A stretch of DNA of 57,715 bases from an uncultured Schlesneria sp. (GTDB lineage: Bacteria; Planctomycetota; Planctomycetia; Planctomycetales; Planctomycetaceae): positions 1-57,715 of the forward strand of contig CAILLA010000212.1 of the NCBI GenBank assembly GCA_903834925.1, written 5' to 3'. Positions 17,682-26,796 of the stretch are shown piece after piece. Position 1 is the stretch's first letter, and each line of letters opens with the position of its first letter. The position numbers and the translations under genes are program-made. The notes under the pieces are model-generated. The model was not told where the DNA came from. It saw nothing but the letters and a program-made list of their open reading frames with translations, and searched no databases.

Positions 17682-18086
17682 TCATTTGTTCTCTCGATCC
17701 AATTCATCTAATAGCCCCCGCAGTGATACCCGATCCGCGTCGCTGAGGCACCTGGTATTGACCAGGCAACTGAGTAACGGCTTGATTTCCCCTTGGCACA
17801 GTTTGTCAGCCATTGTTTGCAGTTGCCCTGAAATCATGTCATCCCGCTCGATACACGCGGTGAATTGGTGAGGCCACGTCGATCGGTCTCTTTTAACATA
17901 CTCTTTTGCTTCGAGTCGCTCGAGAAGTTTTTTGACGGTCGCCTTGAGGGCAACCGGACAATCTTTGTAAATGCGTTCGGTCAGTTCCTGAACGGATGCC
18001 GATTTCCCTTCCCACAACACCTGCAGCACGGATAGCTCAGCATCTGTAATATTTGGTGGCTTATTGACCATAGAACGATTTACCAT
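17682..18086 (-). CDS. BlaI/MecI/CopY-family transcriptional repressor
   Basis: About 134 residues, the usual length. The winged-helix N-terminus is clear: NITDAELSVLQVLWEGKSASVQEL, then the recognition helix region ALKATVKKLLERLEAKEYVKRD. The C-terminal part (MADKLCQGEIKPLLSCLV, then LLDELDRENK) is the dimerisation and cleavage region. It contains two Cys, which is unusual. Repressors of this family bind dyads upstream of target genes and are inactivated when the paired M56 protein cuts them. ATG 18086 is chosen; a second ATG at 18071 is possible. Neither has a strong ribosome site. Targets are not proven; see the dyads at 45204-45241. Confidence 0.92.
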   Translation of the reverse strand: MVNRSMVNKPPNITDAELSVLQVLWEGKSASVQELTERIYKDCPVALKATVKKLLERLEAKEYVKRDRSTWPHQFTACIERDDMISGQLQTMADKLCQGEIKPLLSCLVNTRCLSDADRVSLRGLLDELDRENK

Positions 18087-18199
18087 TTTCTCAGAAAACA
18101 ATCTTGTCGTTGAGTGAAAATTGTCAATGGACTTGGAACGATTTCATGACAGCCAGCGTGCCTTGTAGAAGAAAATGAAAGCGATCGAGTTCCATCCTG

Positions 18200-19165
18200 T
18201 TATTTTCCCAGTTGGAGGAGACTTTTAACTGATAGTTCGCGACTGTGAACCAAAAGGAAAAAAGGCTCTTTAGGATTATACGGGCCCTTTCGCCAGGAAA
18301 CCTCCCAAATTGGTTTGTCATCAAGCGAAGCTTTCAGCGCGTAACCGGTCATCGGTGCAAGTGAATAGTTCCAGCGCCAATCATTTGCGGACTTCATCGC
18401 TTCAACCACGATCATGAGTTCTGGATCGGTGCCGTGTGCATGAACGAACAGCGCACCATCAAGAACCTCGGTGTTTTCTGCCCCATACCGAATCAGCGGC
18501 TTGGTGAGGAGTCGTAATTCATCTGATTTGGGTCTGCCTTCAAATTCATCCGACGCCGAGAACCGCTTGGCAATATCCCGCATTTGGACCAGACGTTGAA
18601 CGGCACTGGATGCCGGCGTGGGGGCATTCGGAACCGCCGTCACCTTGACCCCCGGTTTGAGCGGTTCCCAGACGGTTTTTCCGGCGCGGCTCATTCGGAA
18701 TGGAACGGGGGCGAGCGACTGGAATTCGTGAATCCAGAGATCTTCACCAGTCAGGAATATTTGTGCCCCAACCATGGGTCGTCCCAGCTCAGAATTCCAA
18801 ATTATAAAACCACCGTCCTGGAGACCGCTGACGGGGTTCGTAAAACGCAGCAACGGATTCGGCTCCATGACAAGCTTATGCTTGAAATCCGGGCCAAGTA
18901 GAAACTCATATTCCTTCGCCGACGACTTAATAAATTCTAACCGACGCGCGGCAAGCTTCTCGGTTTTCGCCTTCTCGTTCGACTGCTTTTCAGTTGTTGG
19001 CTCGTCCGATGTCTTTGAGTCATCATTGGCGATCGCAACCGTTGTGGCTCCGAAAACACACAGAACGACAGACGCGAACAATAGACACTCCGCTTGCGCA
19101 AGTGCGCGCCGGTCGAACCGACCGGCAACTTGGTTTGATCGATTCTTCAAATTAAGTATGTTCAT
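18200..19165 (-). CDS. Family S secreted protein, member 6
   Basis: 321 residues, the longest member. The N-terminus has a long basic region before the hydrophobic core (CLLFASVVLCVFGATTVAIA), then a Lys/Glu-rich spacer (SDEPTTEKQSNEKAKTEKLA). Block 1 is EPNPLLRFTNP, then GGFIIWNSELGRPMVGAQIF and EFQSLAP. The middle is VWEPLKPGVKV, AVPNAPTPASS and RLVQMRDIAKRF. Block 2 is ELRLLTKPLIRYGA, then VLDGALFVHAHGTDPEL, WNYSLAPM and PIWEVSW. It follows the 1917-residue gene by 10 bases, so it is almost certainly in the same transcript. Confidence 0.87.
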   Translation of the reverse strand: MNILNLKNRSNQVAGRFDRRALAQAECLLFASVVLCVFGATTVAIANDDSKTSDEPTTEKQSNEKAKTEKLAARRLEFIKSSAKEYEFLLGPDFKHKLVMEPNPLLRFTNPVSGLQDGGFIIWNSELGRPMVGAQIFLTGEDLWIHEFQSLAPVPFRMSRAGKTVWEPLKPGVKVTAVPNAPTPASSAVQRLVQMRDIAKRFSASDEFEGRPKSDELRLLTKPLIRYGAENTEVLDGALFVHAHGTDPELMIVVEAMKSANDWRWNYSLAPMTGYALKASLDDKPIWEVSWRKGPYNPKEPFFLLVHSRELSVKSLLQLGK

Positions 19166-19175
19166 TTTGGAAGAC

Positions 19176-22100
19176 TCACTTTGATTTCAAAATCTTTGCT
19201 GCGCGAATCGAGAGTTTCGTCAACGTGAATTCCACACCGCCAGCCTTGTCGCCCGTTTCAGCACTGACAAAGATCTTCGTTATATCGCGAGTACCAATTG
19301 GATATTGAGAAATGAGTTGAGCTTTGTTTGAGGTTGGGTCCAAAACAAATGAGTAGAGAATGTTGCCACGTCGCTGCAGCCGCAATCGACCGCTCTCTTT
19401 GAATTCCGGATACGCTTCGTTGGTAAAGTAATCCGGTCGGTTTGGCTCAAAACGAGCAACCATGTATTGCGTGAGCCGGGTCGTCGATTTGGTTGCCTGA
19501 CGAAGTTCGATTCCGTTTTCATAGGATCCCTCGACTTTGATCTTGAACCCCATCCCCGAACCCCACTGTTCTTCGGAGGCGAACGTTTTCAATCCCTCGT
19601 AGTCCATTGTGGCGATGAAGTCGCCGGTAATCGAGAGATTCGGTGCAAGTCCAGCCATCTGCGGCTTCGTCTCTCCCGCTGGATTAACGAAACGCAGGCC
19701 ACGCACCGTCGGAGTCATTTGCTTTGCCGCATCCGAATTCCAATAGAAATGAAATTCCTCGCGTTTGAACTTTGAGTTCGTGAAATCCCAACTGACTTGA
19801 TCAGGCAAATCGGCGTCGTTCATCACGATTAGTTTTTGTGGTCCACCGGCAAGCTCCTGATCTGCAACACTCGGCAGAACTTTTGGCCAGTCGCCACGAT
19901 ATTGCATATTCCGCACTTGAACACTGGATTCATTTGCGAAATGGAACAGGCCAAAGTGCCGTAGATTTGTCGGTTCGATATCGCGAGAAAAGACCGTTTC
20001 GCCGTTGAGTTCGATTGTCAGTCTGTCCCCTTTTGTTGCGAACTTTACTTCGTTCCATTCGGCTGGTTTCAGCGGAAGTGGCTTACGTCCGGGCCAGCGC
20101 CTGACATGTCCATCATCAGTGGCATCAATGTTGTCAGCCATCAACCCCGTGTGATCCCATCGACCGTCGGTCAACCAGTGAATCTTGACTCCATCAGGTT
20201 CGAAAAGGCAAACCATGCGATCCAGCGCGGGATGCACGAGCTTTTGACCGCGAACGGTTCGCTTTGGAGCTTCTGACCCGAGAGACCGGAATTGATCATT
20301 GGGTGGAAGGAAGATTTTCTGGTCAGTCTCGTAGAAGAACTCGTAGGTGATTTCACCATCCTCAATCATCGGCCGGTGATAACGAATGATATTCTCGATT
20401 TTAAGTCGTCTCTGAGGCGAATACTGTTCCAGCGATTGCGGCGACGTGAGTTCACCGTTGAGAAAATCCCACTTGAATGGTTTTTCCCCCGGTTCGACCG
20501 CGAAGTAGTCGGTCTGCCAGCCTTTCAAATCAGGCGTCGTTAACAAGCCAATTTGTTCGGGAATGACAGGTTCACCAGTGATGACAAGGTCGCGAACAGC
20601 GCGCGACGAATGCCCCGCCTTGCCAAGCACAGCCAGCCACGGATCGTATTCAGTCCCCACCACCTCTTCATAAACTTTCTGCTTGTTGACGAAGCTTGCA
20701 TAAACACCATCCTTAACCACGATTTTGTAATCGAACCAGGTATCGACGCGTGGCGTAATGGCTTCCCTTAATGGAACCGTCTTCAGACCACCAGCAAAAG
20801 ATGTCACCATCAATTCCTGTTGATTGTAAGCGAGGATATTGCCAATCCCTGCTCCCATCAGAATGATTTCGCGGAAGTGGAAGTGCGACAACTGGCAGCG
20901 AGCTTCATAATTTCCACGAAGCGGCGATTGGAAGTAAGCGCAGTCCATTTCGTGACCACCACGCTCGGCCAGTTCACCACTTATGAAATCGAAAGATGCC
21001 AAAGGATAGCCCATGCCGCGTGATCTGGCGCAGGGCTGAGCGACGGTTCGCCACTGACGGGTCTTCGGCTGCAAGCCAAATTCTTCGGGGGCACCTCCCT
21101 GCATCAGGTACACGCACTGTCCGTGGAGCTGTCTCGCGAAACGCAAGAACTCGGGCGCACCGGGTTGACCCATTTGCAGCTGCGTCCTGAGGATGCAGTC
21201 AAGTAATTCAAACGCGGATTCTCGCGTCGACGGGTGATGGATTGCCAGGCTCGCCAATGCGACATCGCCCCAGCGCGCATGCATCGGTGCCTCTCTTTGT
21301 TGACGCAAAAGCGACTGGCAACCACGGATTTGTTCGGCGGCTGCGTCCGGCAGATCCTCAAGCAGCGAAATCATTCCCAGCATCGCATTCCGGCTTCGAG
21401 CCATCTCCAGCGAACTCGCTGGATTCTGATCCGTCACCTCGCGTTTGAGTTCCGCCAGTCGATCTAATTCCGACGCGGTCAGCGCCAGCAGAATCGCCGG
21501 GCAAACAAAGTTTCCCCCGGCTTGGACCATGCGACGATCCGCGATCAGACGAGGTTCCACCGTCGCCGTGTCGATCGGGTTCTCGTTCAACATGGCTGGC
21601 ACGGGGTGCGTCGGCGTAAAACCTCCTGACATTCGCAGCAAATCGTGAGACTCGTTGGGCATGACCCAACGGTGCAGTCGCTTGTATCGCTCGGGCGCAT
21701 CGAGTTTGACAGCCTGCCTTGCGACCTCGAATGCGTCTTCCGAAACAACGGATTCAGGGACCGCGTGGGGTTGAAGCAAGAAACGCGTGTTGGGAAGTGC
21801 TTCCGTCGACGTGGGGAATTCAAGTGCCGCACGGACCGTGTCATCAAACGACGTTGGCCAATGACCGGTCAGCACGGCATTGCGAATCCGACAATCAGTT
21901 CGTGCCGCATCATGATAAAATCCAATCCTGCGAGAATTCGTCGCCAGAACTTTTTCCGTGACGAGCGGTTTGCCGTTGACCTCAATCGACAAAGAACCTT
22001 CCTGCAACGATGTTTTCAGCGAGTTCCAACCCTCTCTGAGGGACTTAGCGACAATCGGCTTTACCGTAAGCCCACTATCGACTGACAATCGGCGCGCGAT

Positions 22101-24929
22101 CGAGGCATTCGCATGTTCCTCTGTCTCTTTTTCCGCTTCGAGCGAATAGATGACTTCACCAAAAGTCGGAGAAGCGCTTGTGCGGCCCGGTTCATAATAA
22201 AACTCGTACTGCACCGATTCGCCGTCTCTTAACGGACGCTGGTAGTACAGCCACGAGGGTGACACTTCGCCCCAAAAATCGCTTCGACGGCTGGAACGCA
22301 ATTCGCCATCGGCGAATGTCCAGTCGCTCGCAACGGAAACCATGTAGTTGTACGGCGTTCCTTCCATGGTGCCGTCATCCTGGACGACGTATCGCAATTC
22401 CTGGCCGTTTCGGTTGACCTTGACCTGAATGTACTGCGGAGTGGGAATCGAATTCGGTTTCGATTCCGAGAAATAGGATGCGATCCAACCACGGAGTCGT
22501 GCGTCGCTCAGCAGATTCACTTCACGAGGAATCGTTGGCGTCCCCCGAATTCGAATGTTGTGGTAGGACGGCGTGAATCCAGCGACCCCTCCCAACGTGA
22601 GCCAGGGAGATGACAAATCCGACTCGTCCTCAAAGACGAGTTGTTCGTGGGAATAGTACTTGGCACGATTCCCATCGACGCGAATTGTGTATCGGTTCCA
22701 GGGAACATCTTTGAACATCCCCGGCATCGTTGGAGTCTTTGCGTAACCAGATCCCCCTTTGCCGTACAGAAACGTCGCGTTCTGAAAGCTATAGATATTA
22801 CTTGCGACGCCCCCATATCCAACCTTTCCCTCGGTCCAGCCGCTCTTACGACAATCGACGGTCACCTCGAAGGTCCCGGCCAGCGGCACGGCAAAACACA
22901 AGTCCGACTCATTGCCGGACGAGACGTGCGAAATATATCCTTCATACGCGACCCAAGTAGGAGACAGGGCACCCAGCGCCCGCTCGTTTGCAGTTTCAAA
23001 GCCGAGAACATCCCACATTTTCGGTCGAAGTTTCATCCAGTCGAGATGAAGTGCCGATGTCGCACCATCCGCACGTTGCGAGTTGGCCGGACCAGTCAAC
23101 AAGGGCGTTGCCTGCCCCCCGGCGGCCTGCAAGCGGACCACTTCCATCAGCGCCGTCCGAAAATGATCTCGCTTGCCTCCAGACTGTGTGACTTGAGAGT
23201 GCTCAATCAGTTGTCGCAGAAGCTGTTCTGCAATTTCGCGCCACTCCGGGTGCAACGCCGCCTCGACGGCAATCACATAGGTCTCCATCGAAGGTTCCGG
23301 CTTCTCGTTCGCCGACCAGTCAGGCACACTGGCGGTCGTCGTTTGGAGCAACGATCGCAGTTGCACCAACGTGTCACTTGCGGAACTCTGGGTCGACGAT
23401 GTCGGCTTGAGATTGTTTGCCGAACCATGTCGCATCACCATCGCGAGGGTTCGAAGTGATCGAATCGAGTGGTTCTGCGAATTTATGGCTGCCAATTCGC
23501 GAATCAGTTCATCCAGTTTGCCAAGTTCGCGCGAGGTTGCGACCAACTCGTAATTCGTACTGTAAACATCGAGCAGCAAGCCGGAACCAATTCGGGCCGG
23601 AACTTCGCTCGGCACAAAGTCGACGATCGAGCGAACCGTTTCTCGTTCGTTGTTTGGCAACGCCCAACCTCGTAAAAGCTCCAACCGTGCCGCTGGTGTC
23701 AATCGTCTGAGTTCGCGTCCGAACTTTGACGCGAGATTGACCGAGCCGTCACCGCGACCATATTGAGCAGCGCTCCCCGGTACTCTCACGGGAGCAAGTT
23801 CCAATGCCTCGCTGAGCGCCCCGACTTCCAATAGCGTTGCGATCGCCTGTTGACGCGTGAGATAATCCAAATAGGATGCATAGGCAGGGCCGAATCGCGT
23901 TGAATCATACTTCTTTGCGTGAACCGCCAAGGCGACGTCCTTCGCCCTGGCCTTTTTCCCCGCATGGGCAAGCGCCGCTGCCGCACGAACGCGAAGCCAA
24001 GGGATATTTAATCGAAAAATCGTTTGGACCGGCGCTGTTTCTTCGACGCGGTCAAGAATCGTCGTAAACAAGACCAATCCTGCTTCGATTGTCTTGGACT
24101 CTTGTAACGCCGACGCGACAGCGTGGCAAAGATATTCGAGCATCTGTCCGTTAGTTTGACTAATATCAACATTTAACTGACTTAGTGTCTTATTCGCCAA
24201 GTCGAAATCATTCTCAGCAATCGCAAGCTGAACGGTGATGACGCGTGCAATGGTCGCATCCGCTGAGATGCTTGGAATATCCAACTTCTTCGACTCAGGC
24301 CTTTCGTCTTTAACGTCCTCGTTCTTCTGACCGTTCTTAATTGCAACCAGCAACCGCTTCTTTAACTCCCCCGTTTCTTTGGAAAGAATTGACCATCTCA
24401 CCAACTCGGCACCAGCGCTCTCGGGTACGGTAACCCGCGAATTCGGACGGTTGGCAAGCATCAGGTTCTCGGAAACGGCCCACTCGCCGATGTACGGTTT
24501 CACGCCTCCGGGTCCCTTTTCGGGAAATACGACATTGAGCAGCGCGGTTGTCACCTTTTTAGGATCGACGTGCTTCGACTCCCAGACTCGAGATAACCGC
24601 AACAACGAACTCGATATGTTCGGAGCTTCTGGGCTTTCAAACGGATCGACCACACCTCCGTCTTTAAACGCCGCAGCGAGCATCGTCAACGATTGCGCTT
24701 CGTCGCCATTCTCGGCGGCCGTCACGGCGTCATTAAGTGCTTGAAATCCCCGAAAGGGCTGCATCGGTTTCGCTGCCGCCCGAGCGCCGAACAGATTATT
24801 CAGGACTTCAAACTGCGCAAAGCTCGTTCGTTCCACCAAAAGCAGCCCGAGGATTGCAAAAACTCGTATGACTCGCGTTCTCATTTGTTGCGTTTCATTC
24901 TCGAAAAACTTTTGGGATCGTGACATCAC
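19176..24929 (-). CDS. Giant secreted DUF1583-type protein, 1917 residues
   Basis: One of the very large planctomycete envelope proteins (DUF1581/1582/1583 type; function unknown). After a signal peptide (core IRVFAILGLLLVERTSFA), residues ~30-560 are helical, TPR-like. From ~640 there are repeated concanavalin/LamG-like modules. Near-duplicate passages occur twice: YQRPLRDGESVQYEFYYEPG with YHRPMIEDGEITYEFFYETD, and RIGFYHDA with HFGLFHFA, the latter two just ahead of GHWP/GDWP. This points to an internal duplication plus a third C-terminal beta domain. The first codon is GTG 24929 (ATG 24926 follows), two bases after the previous stop, suggesting translational coupling. ATG 24884, directly before the signal peptide, is a good alternative. 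A family S gene follows after 10 bases. Confidence 0.88.
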   Translation of the reverse strand: MMSRSQKFFENETQQMRTRVIRVFAILGLLLVERTSFAQFEVLNNLFGARAAAKPMQPFRGFQALNDAVTAAENGDEAQSLTMLAAAFKDGGVVDPFESPEAPNISSSLLRLSRVWESKHVDPKKVTTALLNVVFPEKGPGGVKPYIGEWAVSENLMLANRPNSRVTVPESAGAELVRWSILSKETGELKKRLLVAIKNGQKNEDVKDERPESKKLDIPSISADATIARVITVQLAIAENDFDLANKTLSQLNVDISQTNGQMLEYLCHAVASALQESKTIEAGLVLFTTILDRVEETAPVQTIFRLNIPWLRVRAAAALAHAGKKARAKDVALAVHAKKYDSTRFGPAYASYLDYLTRQQAIATLLEVGALSEALELAPVRVPGSAAQYGRGDGSVNLASKFGRELRRLTPAARLELLRGWALPNNERETVRSIVDFVPSEVPARIGSGLLLDVYSTNYELVATSRELGKLDELIRELAAINSQNHSIRSLRTLAMVMRHGSANNLKPTSSTQSSASDTLVQLRSLLQTTTASVPDWSANEKPEPSMETYVIAVEAALHPEWREIAEQLLRQLIEHSQVTQSGGKRDHFRTALMEVVRLQAAGGQATPLLTGPANSQRADGATSALHLDWMKLRPKMWDVLGFETANERALGALSPTWVAYEGYISHVSSGNESDLCFAVPLAGTFEVTVDCRKSGWTEGKVGYGGVASNIYSFQNATFLYGKGGSGYAKTPTMPGMFKDVPWNRYTIRVDGNRAKYYSHEQLVFEDESDLSSPWLTLGGVAGFTPSYHNIRIRGTPTIPREVNLLSDARLRGWIASYFSESKPNSIPTPQYIQVKVNRNGQELRYVVQDDGTMEGTPYNYMVSVASDWTFADGELRSSRRSDFWGEVSPSWLYYQRPLRDGESVQYEFYYEPGRTSASPTFGEVIYSLEAEKETEEHANASIARRLSVDSGLTVKPIVAKSLREGWNSLKTSLQEGSLSIEVNGKPLVTEKVLATNSRRIGFYHDAARTDCRIRNAVLTGHWPTSFDDTVRAALEFPTSTEALPNTRFLLQPHAVPESVVSEDAFEVARQAVKLDAPERYKRLHRWVMPNESHDLLRMSGGFTPTHPVPAMLNENPIDTATVEPRLIADRRMVQAGGNFVCPAILLALTASELDRLAELKREVTDQNPASSLEMARSRNAMLGMISLLEDLPDAAAEQIRGCQSLLRQQREAPMHARWGDVALASLAIHHPSTRESAFELLDCILRTQLQMGQPGAPEFLRFARQLHGQCVYLMQGGAPEEFGLQPKTRQWRTVAQPCARSRGMGYPLASFDFISGELAERGGHEMDCAYFQSPLRGNYEARCQLSHFHFREIILMGAGIGNILAYNQQELMVTSFAGGLKTVPLREAITPRVDTWFDYKIVVKDGVYASFVNKQKVYEEVVGTEYDPWLAVLGKAGHSSRAVRDLVITGEPVIPEQIGLLTTPDLKGWQTDYFAVEPGEKPFKWDFLNGELTSPQSLEQYSPQRRLKIENIIRYHRPMIEDGEITYEFFYETDQKIFLPPNDQFRSLGSEAPKRTVRGQKLVHPALDRMVCLFEPDGVKIHWLTDGRWDHTGLMADNIDATDDGHVRRWPGRKPLPLKPAEWNEVKFATKGDRLTIELNGETVFSRDIEPTNLRHFGLFHFANESSVQVRNMQYRGDWPKVLPSVADQELAGGPQKLIVMNDADLPDQVSWDFTNSKFKREEFHFYWNSDAAKQMTPTVRGLRFVNPAGETKPQMAGLAPNLSITGDFIATMDYEGLKTFASEEQWGSGMGFKIKVEGSYENGIELRQATKSTTRLTQYMVARFEPNRPDYFTNEAYPEFKESGRLRLQRRGNILYSFVLDPTSNKAQLISQYPIGTRDITKIFVSAETGDKAGGVEFTLTKLSIRAAKILKSK

Positions 24930-24931
24930 GC

Positions 24932-25846
24932 TTATGGCTTCGGGTGATAGCTATTGTACACCTTGCCGATATTTTCTACGGCTCCGATCTGATTGGTCTC
25001 GTGTGATCGGTCGAGCGGTGCTTCCCAGACCTTGGTATCACCGTCGTAGACCACAAGATTCCAGTAATGAAACCGGGCAAAGCCATATCGAAATCCTTTT
25101 TGCAGCGATCCGTTCACGTCCTCCTCGAACGCTTCAATGAGTATCAGAACTTCAGGATCAGTTGCGACGGCAAGTGAAAAAAGCGCACCGTCGAGAACAT
25201 GTTGTTTTGGTGCTGAGTACGTGATTAATGGCCGTGAAACGAGCCGAAGTTCCGTTCGTTCATTCTTAGGGTCGATCAGTTCCCCGCGAAACGGTCGACA
25301 CAATTGACGAAATTGAAGCAGCCGTGCGTTGTGTGTCGATGCAACATCGGGGGCATCCTTGAATTGACGCCACTCGATGCCAGCGGTTTTTGGTGTCCAT
25401 GCCAACTTGCCATCATACGACGATTTTAAAGGCTTCGTACTGAGCGAATGAAATTCGTGCTTTGAAAAGACTTTATTTTCGTATTCATACGTGAATAACG
25501 ACCCGATCGCATAAGGGCGTTCATTGAGCGACCAGATATACACGGCCCCGCGTTCTTGCTGCCGAACCGGATTTGTCCAGTTCAATAACGACTTTTCGTT
25601 CAACACAAGCTTTGCTCGATCGCTCGGTGATTCGATGACGTACTTCTTCGCCTCATCCAGAAATTTGCTTTGCTCGATCGGCTCGGAATCGGAAGTTGCC
25701 TTCTTCGTCTCTTGAGCCGACGAGTCGACCGACGCGGTGAGAATCAGCATCAGCGCCGTCAAATAAATCGAGAAAGATTGCCACGTTCTCCCCTCATGCG
25801 AGGCGAATGCAAATCCAAACCGATTAATGATCATAGGTCGTAACAT
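24932..25846 (-). CDS. Family S secreted protein, member 7
   Basis: About 304 residues. The start ATG 25846 has AAGGG nine bases upstream. An earlier in-frame ATG at 25906 would overlap the previous gene and add a long basic leader. The signal core is FSIYLTALMLILTASVDSSA. Block 1 is EKSLLNWTNP, then GAVYIWSLNERPYAIG and HEFHSLS. The middle is WTPKTAGIEW. Block 2 is ELRLVSRPLITYSAP, then VLDGALFSLAVATDPEVLILIEA, FRYGFARF and KVWEAPL. Its stop is two bases before the start of the giant DUF1583-type gene. Confidence 0.86.
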   Translation of the reverse strand: MLRPMIINRFGFAFASHEGRTWQSFSIYLTALMLILTASVDSSAQETKKATSDSEPIEQSKFLDEAKKYVIESPSDRAKLVLNEKSLLNWTNPVRQQERGAVYIWSLNERPYAIGSLFTYEYENKVFSKHEFHSLSTKPLKSSYDGKLAWTPKTAGIEWRQFKDAPDVASTHNARLLQFRQLCRPFRGELIDPKNERTELRLVSRPLITYSAPKQHVLDGALFSLAVATDPEVLILIEAFEEDVNGSLQKGFRYGFARFHYWNLVVYDGDTKVWEAPLDRSHETNQIGAVENIGKVYNSYHPKP

Positions 25847-25877
25847 GCCAATTGCCCTTCGCGAAATGGTCGATGTT

Positions 25878-26744
25878 TTATTTGAGGATCGGGTTCTGTA
25901 ACTCATCAGGTGCGAGATCGCGGCAGAGAAAATAGGTCTTATCTTTGTTGCTGTACGAAGTATCGAGCTCTTCTCTCAACGAGCTCCAGACTCGCTGGCC
26001 CTTGTAGTCGACATACAGGTCGGAAATTGAAAGTCGCACCGCGCGGTAGTACCACGCTTTTTGCCCGAGTTCTTCACGAGCTTCCAGCATCAGAATAATC
26101 TCCGGGTCCGTTCCCGCATCGCTGACGAATGCCATCAGGGCACCATCCACGATGCTCCGTTGAGGCTTTTCATATCGATACAGAGGCTTTGGCAAAAGTC
26201 GCAATTCCCAGCGTTTTTTTGTGTCGTCCACCGAATTCGCAGTAAAATCACGTCCGATTGTTCTCAGTTGCAATGTCACCTTGGCCGCAGTCGATTCTAC
26301 GTCCGGCGAATCAGGCAATCGTGTCATGGCAATTCCAGTATCCGGGCGCCATTGATTTTTAGATTGGCGAAGATCGGGAAACAATCGATCCGGCCCCAGT
26401 GCGTGAAACTCGTGCATGACGTAACGCTTGTCACTTCCGATGGCGTTCGAGAAAACACCTCCAATGACAACCGGTCGGCCTCCATCGACCCACACATACA
26501 TGGCTCCCGTCTGGCCATTGTCTCGTGACATGTTCTGCCAGCGAAAAACAGGCTCGGCGACCATTTCCGCCTTTCGCTTTTTGTCGGCCCCAACCCACAT
26601 CTCCCAACGCTTTGCCTCGGCCTCATAGAGCTTTTGCAATCGAGGATCATTGGGTGCAACCTCCTGAGCCTGGCAATTTCCAGGGATCACTGACGCTAGC
26701 AACGCCGTGAGGAAGAGAGCGTAATAAAAAGCCATTCGCTTCAT
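25878..26744 (-). CDS. Family S secreted protein, member 8
   Basis: 288 residues with AAGGG six bases before the ATG. The signal peptide is RMAFYYALFLTALLASVIPGN, then CQAQE; LASVIPGNC is only a weak lipobox. Block 1 is EPVFRWQNM, then GAMYVWVDGGRPVVIG and MHEFHALGP. The middle has LPDSPDVESTAAKVTLQLR. Block 2 is ELRLLPKPLYRYEKP, then IVDGALMAFVSDAGTDPEIILMLEA, WYYRAVRL and RVWSSL. The two half-domains mirror each other especially well here (EPVFRW with KPLYRY), which is the basis for calling the family an internal duplication. Confidence 0.87.
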   Translation of the reverse strand: MKRMAFYYALFLTALLASVIPGNCQAQEVAPNDPRLQKLYEAEAKRWEMWVGADKKRKAEMVAEPVFRWQNMSRDNGQTGAMYVWVDGGRPVVIGGVFSNAIGSDKRYVMHEFHALGPDRLFPDLRQSKNQWRPDTGIAMTRLPDSPDVESTAAKVTLQLRTIGRDFTANSVDDTKKRWELRLLPKPLYRYEKPQRSIVDGALMAFVSDAGTDPEIILMLEAREELGQKAWYYRAVRLSISDLYVDYKGQRVWSSLREELDTSYSNKDKTYFLCRDLAPDELQNPILK

Positions 26745-26796
26745 GATTGTCCCTTAAGTTCAATCCATTGTCGGCTGGCTGGTTGTTTCCCGTACA

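Noticed and set aside
15517-18086. Beta-lactam resistance regulation (bla/mec operon)
   Set aside because: No beta-lactamase or PBP2a gene is near, and the penicillin-sensing domain is replaced by WD40 repeats.
18087-18199. A BlaI operator in front of the blaI-type gene
   Set aside because: The only dyad seen (around ACAATCTTGT) is short and does not match the TAGACA-N3-TGTCTA plan, so it was not annotated.
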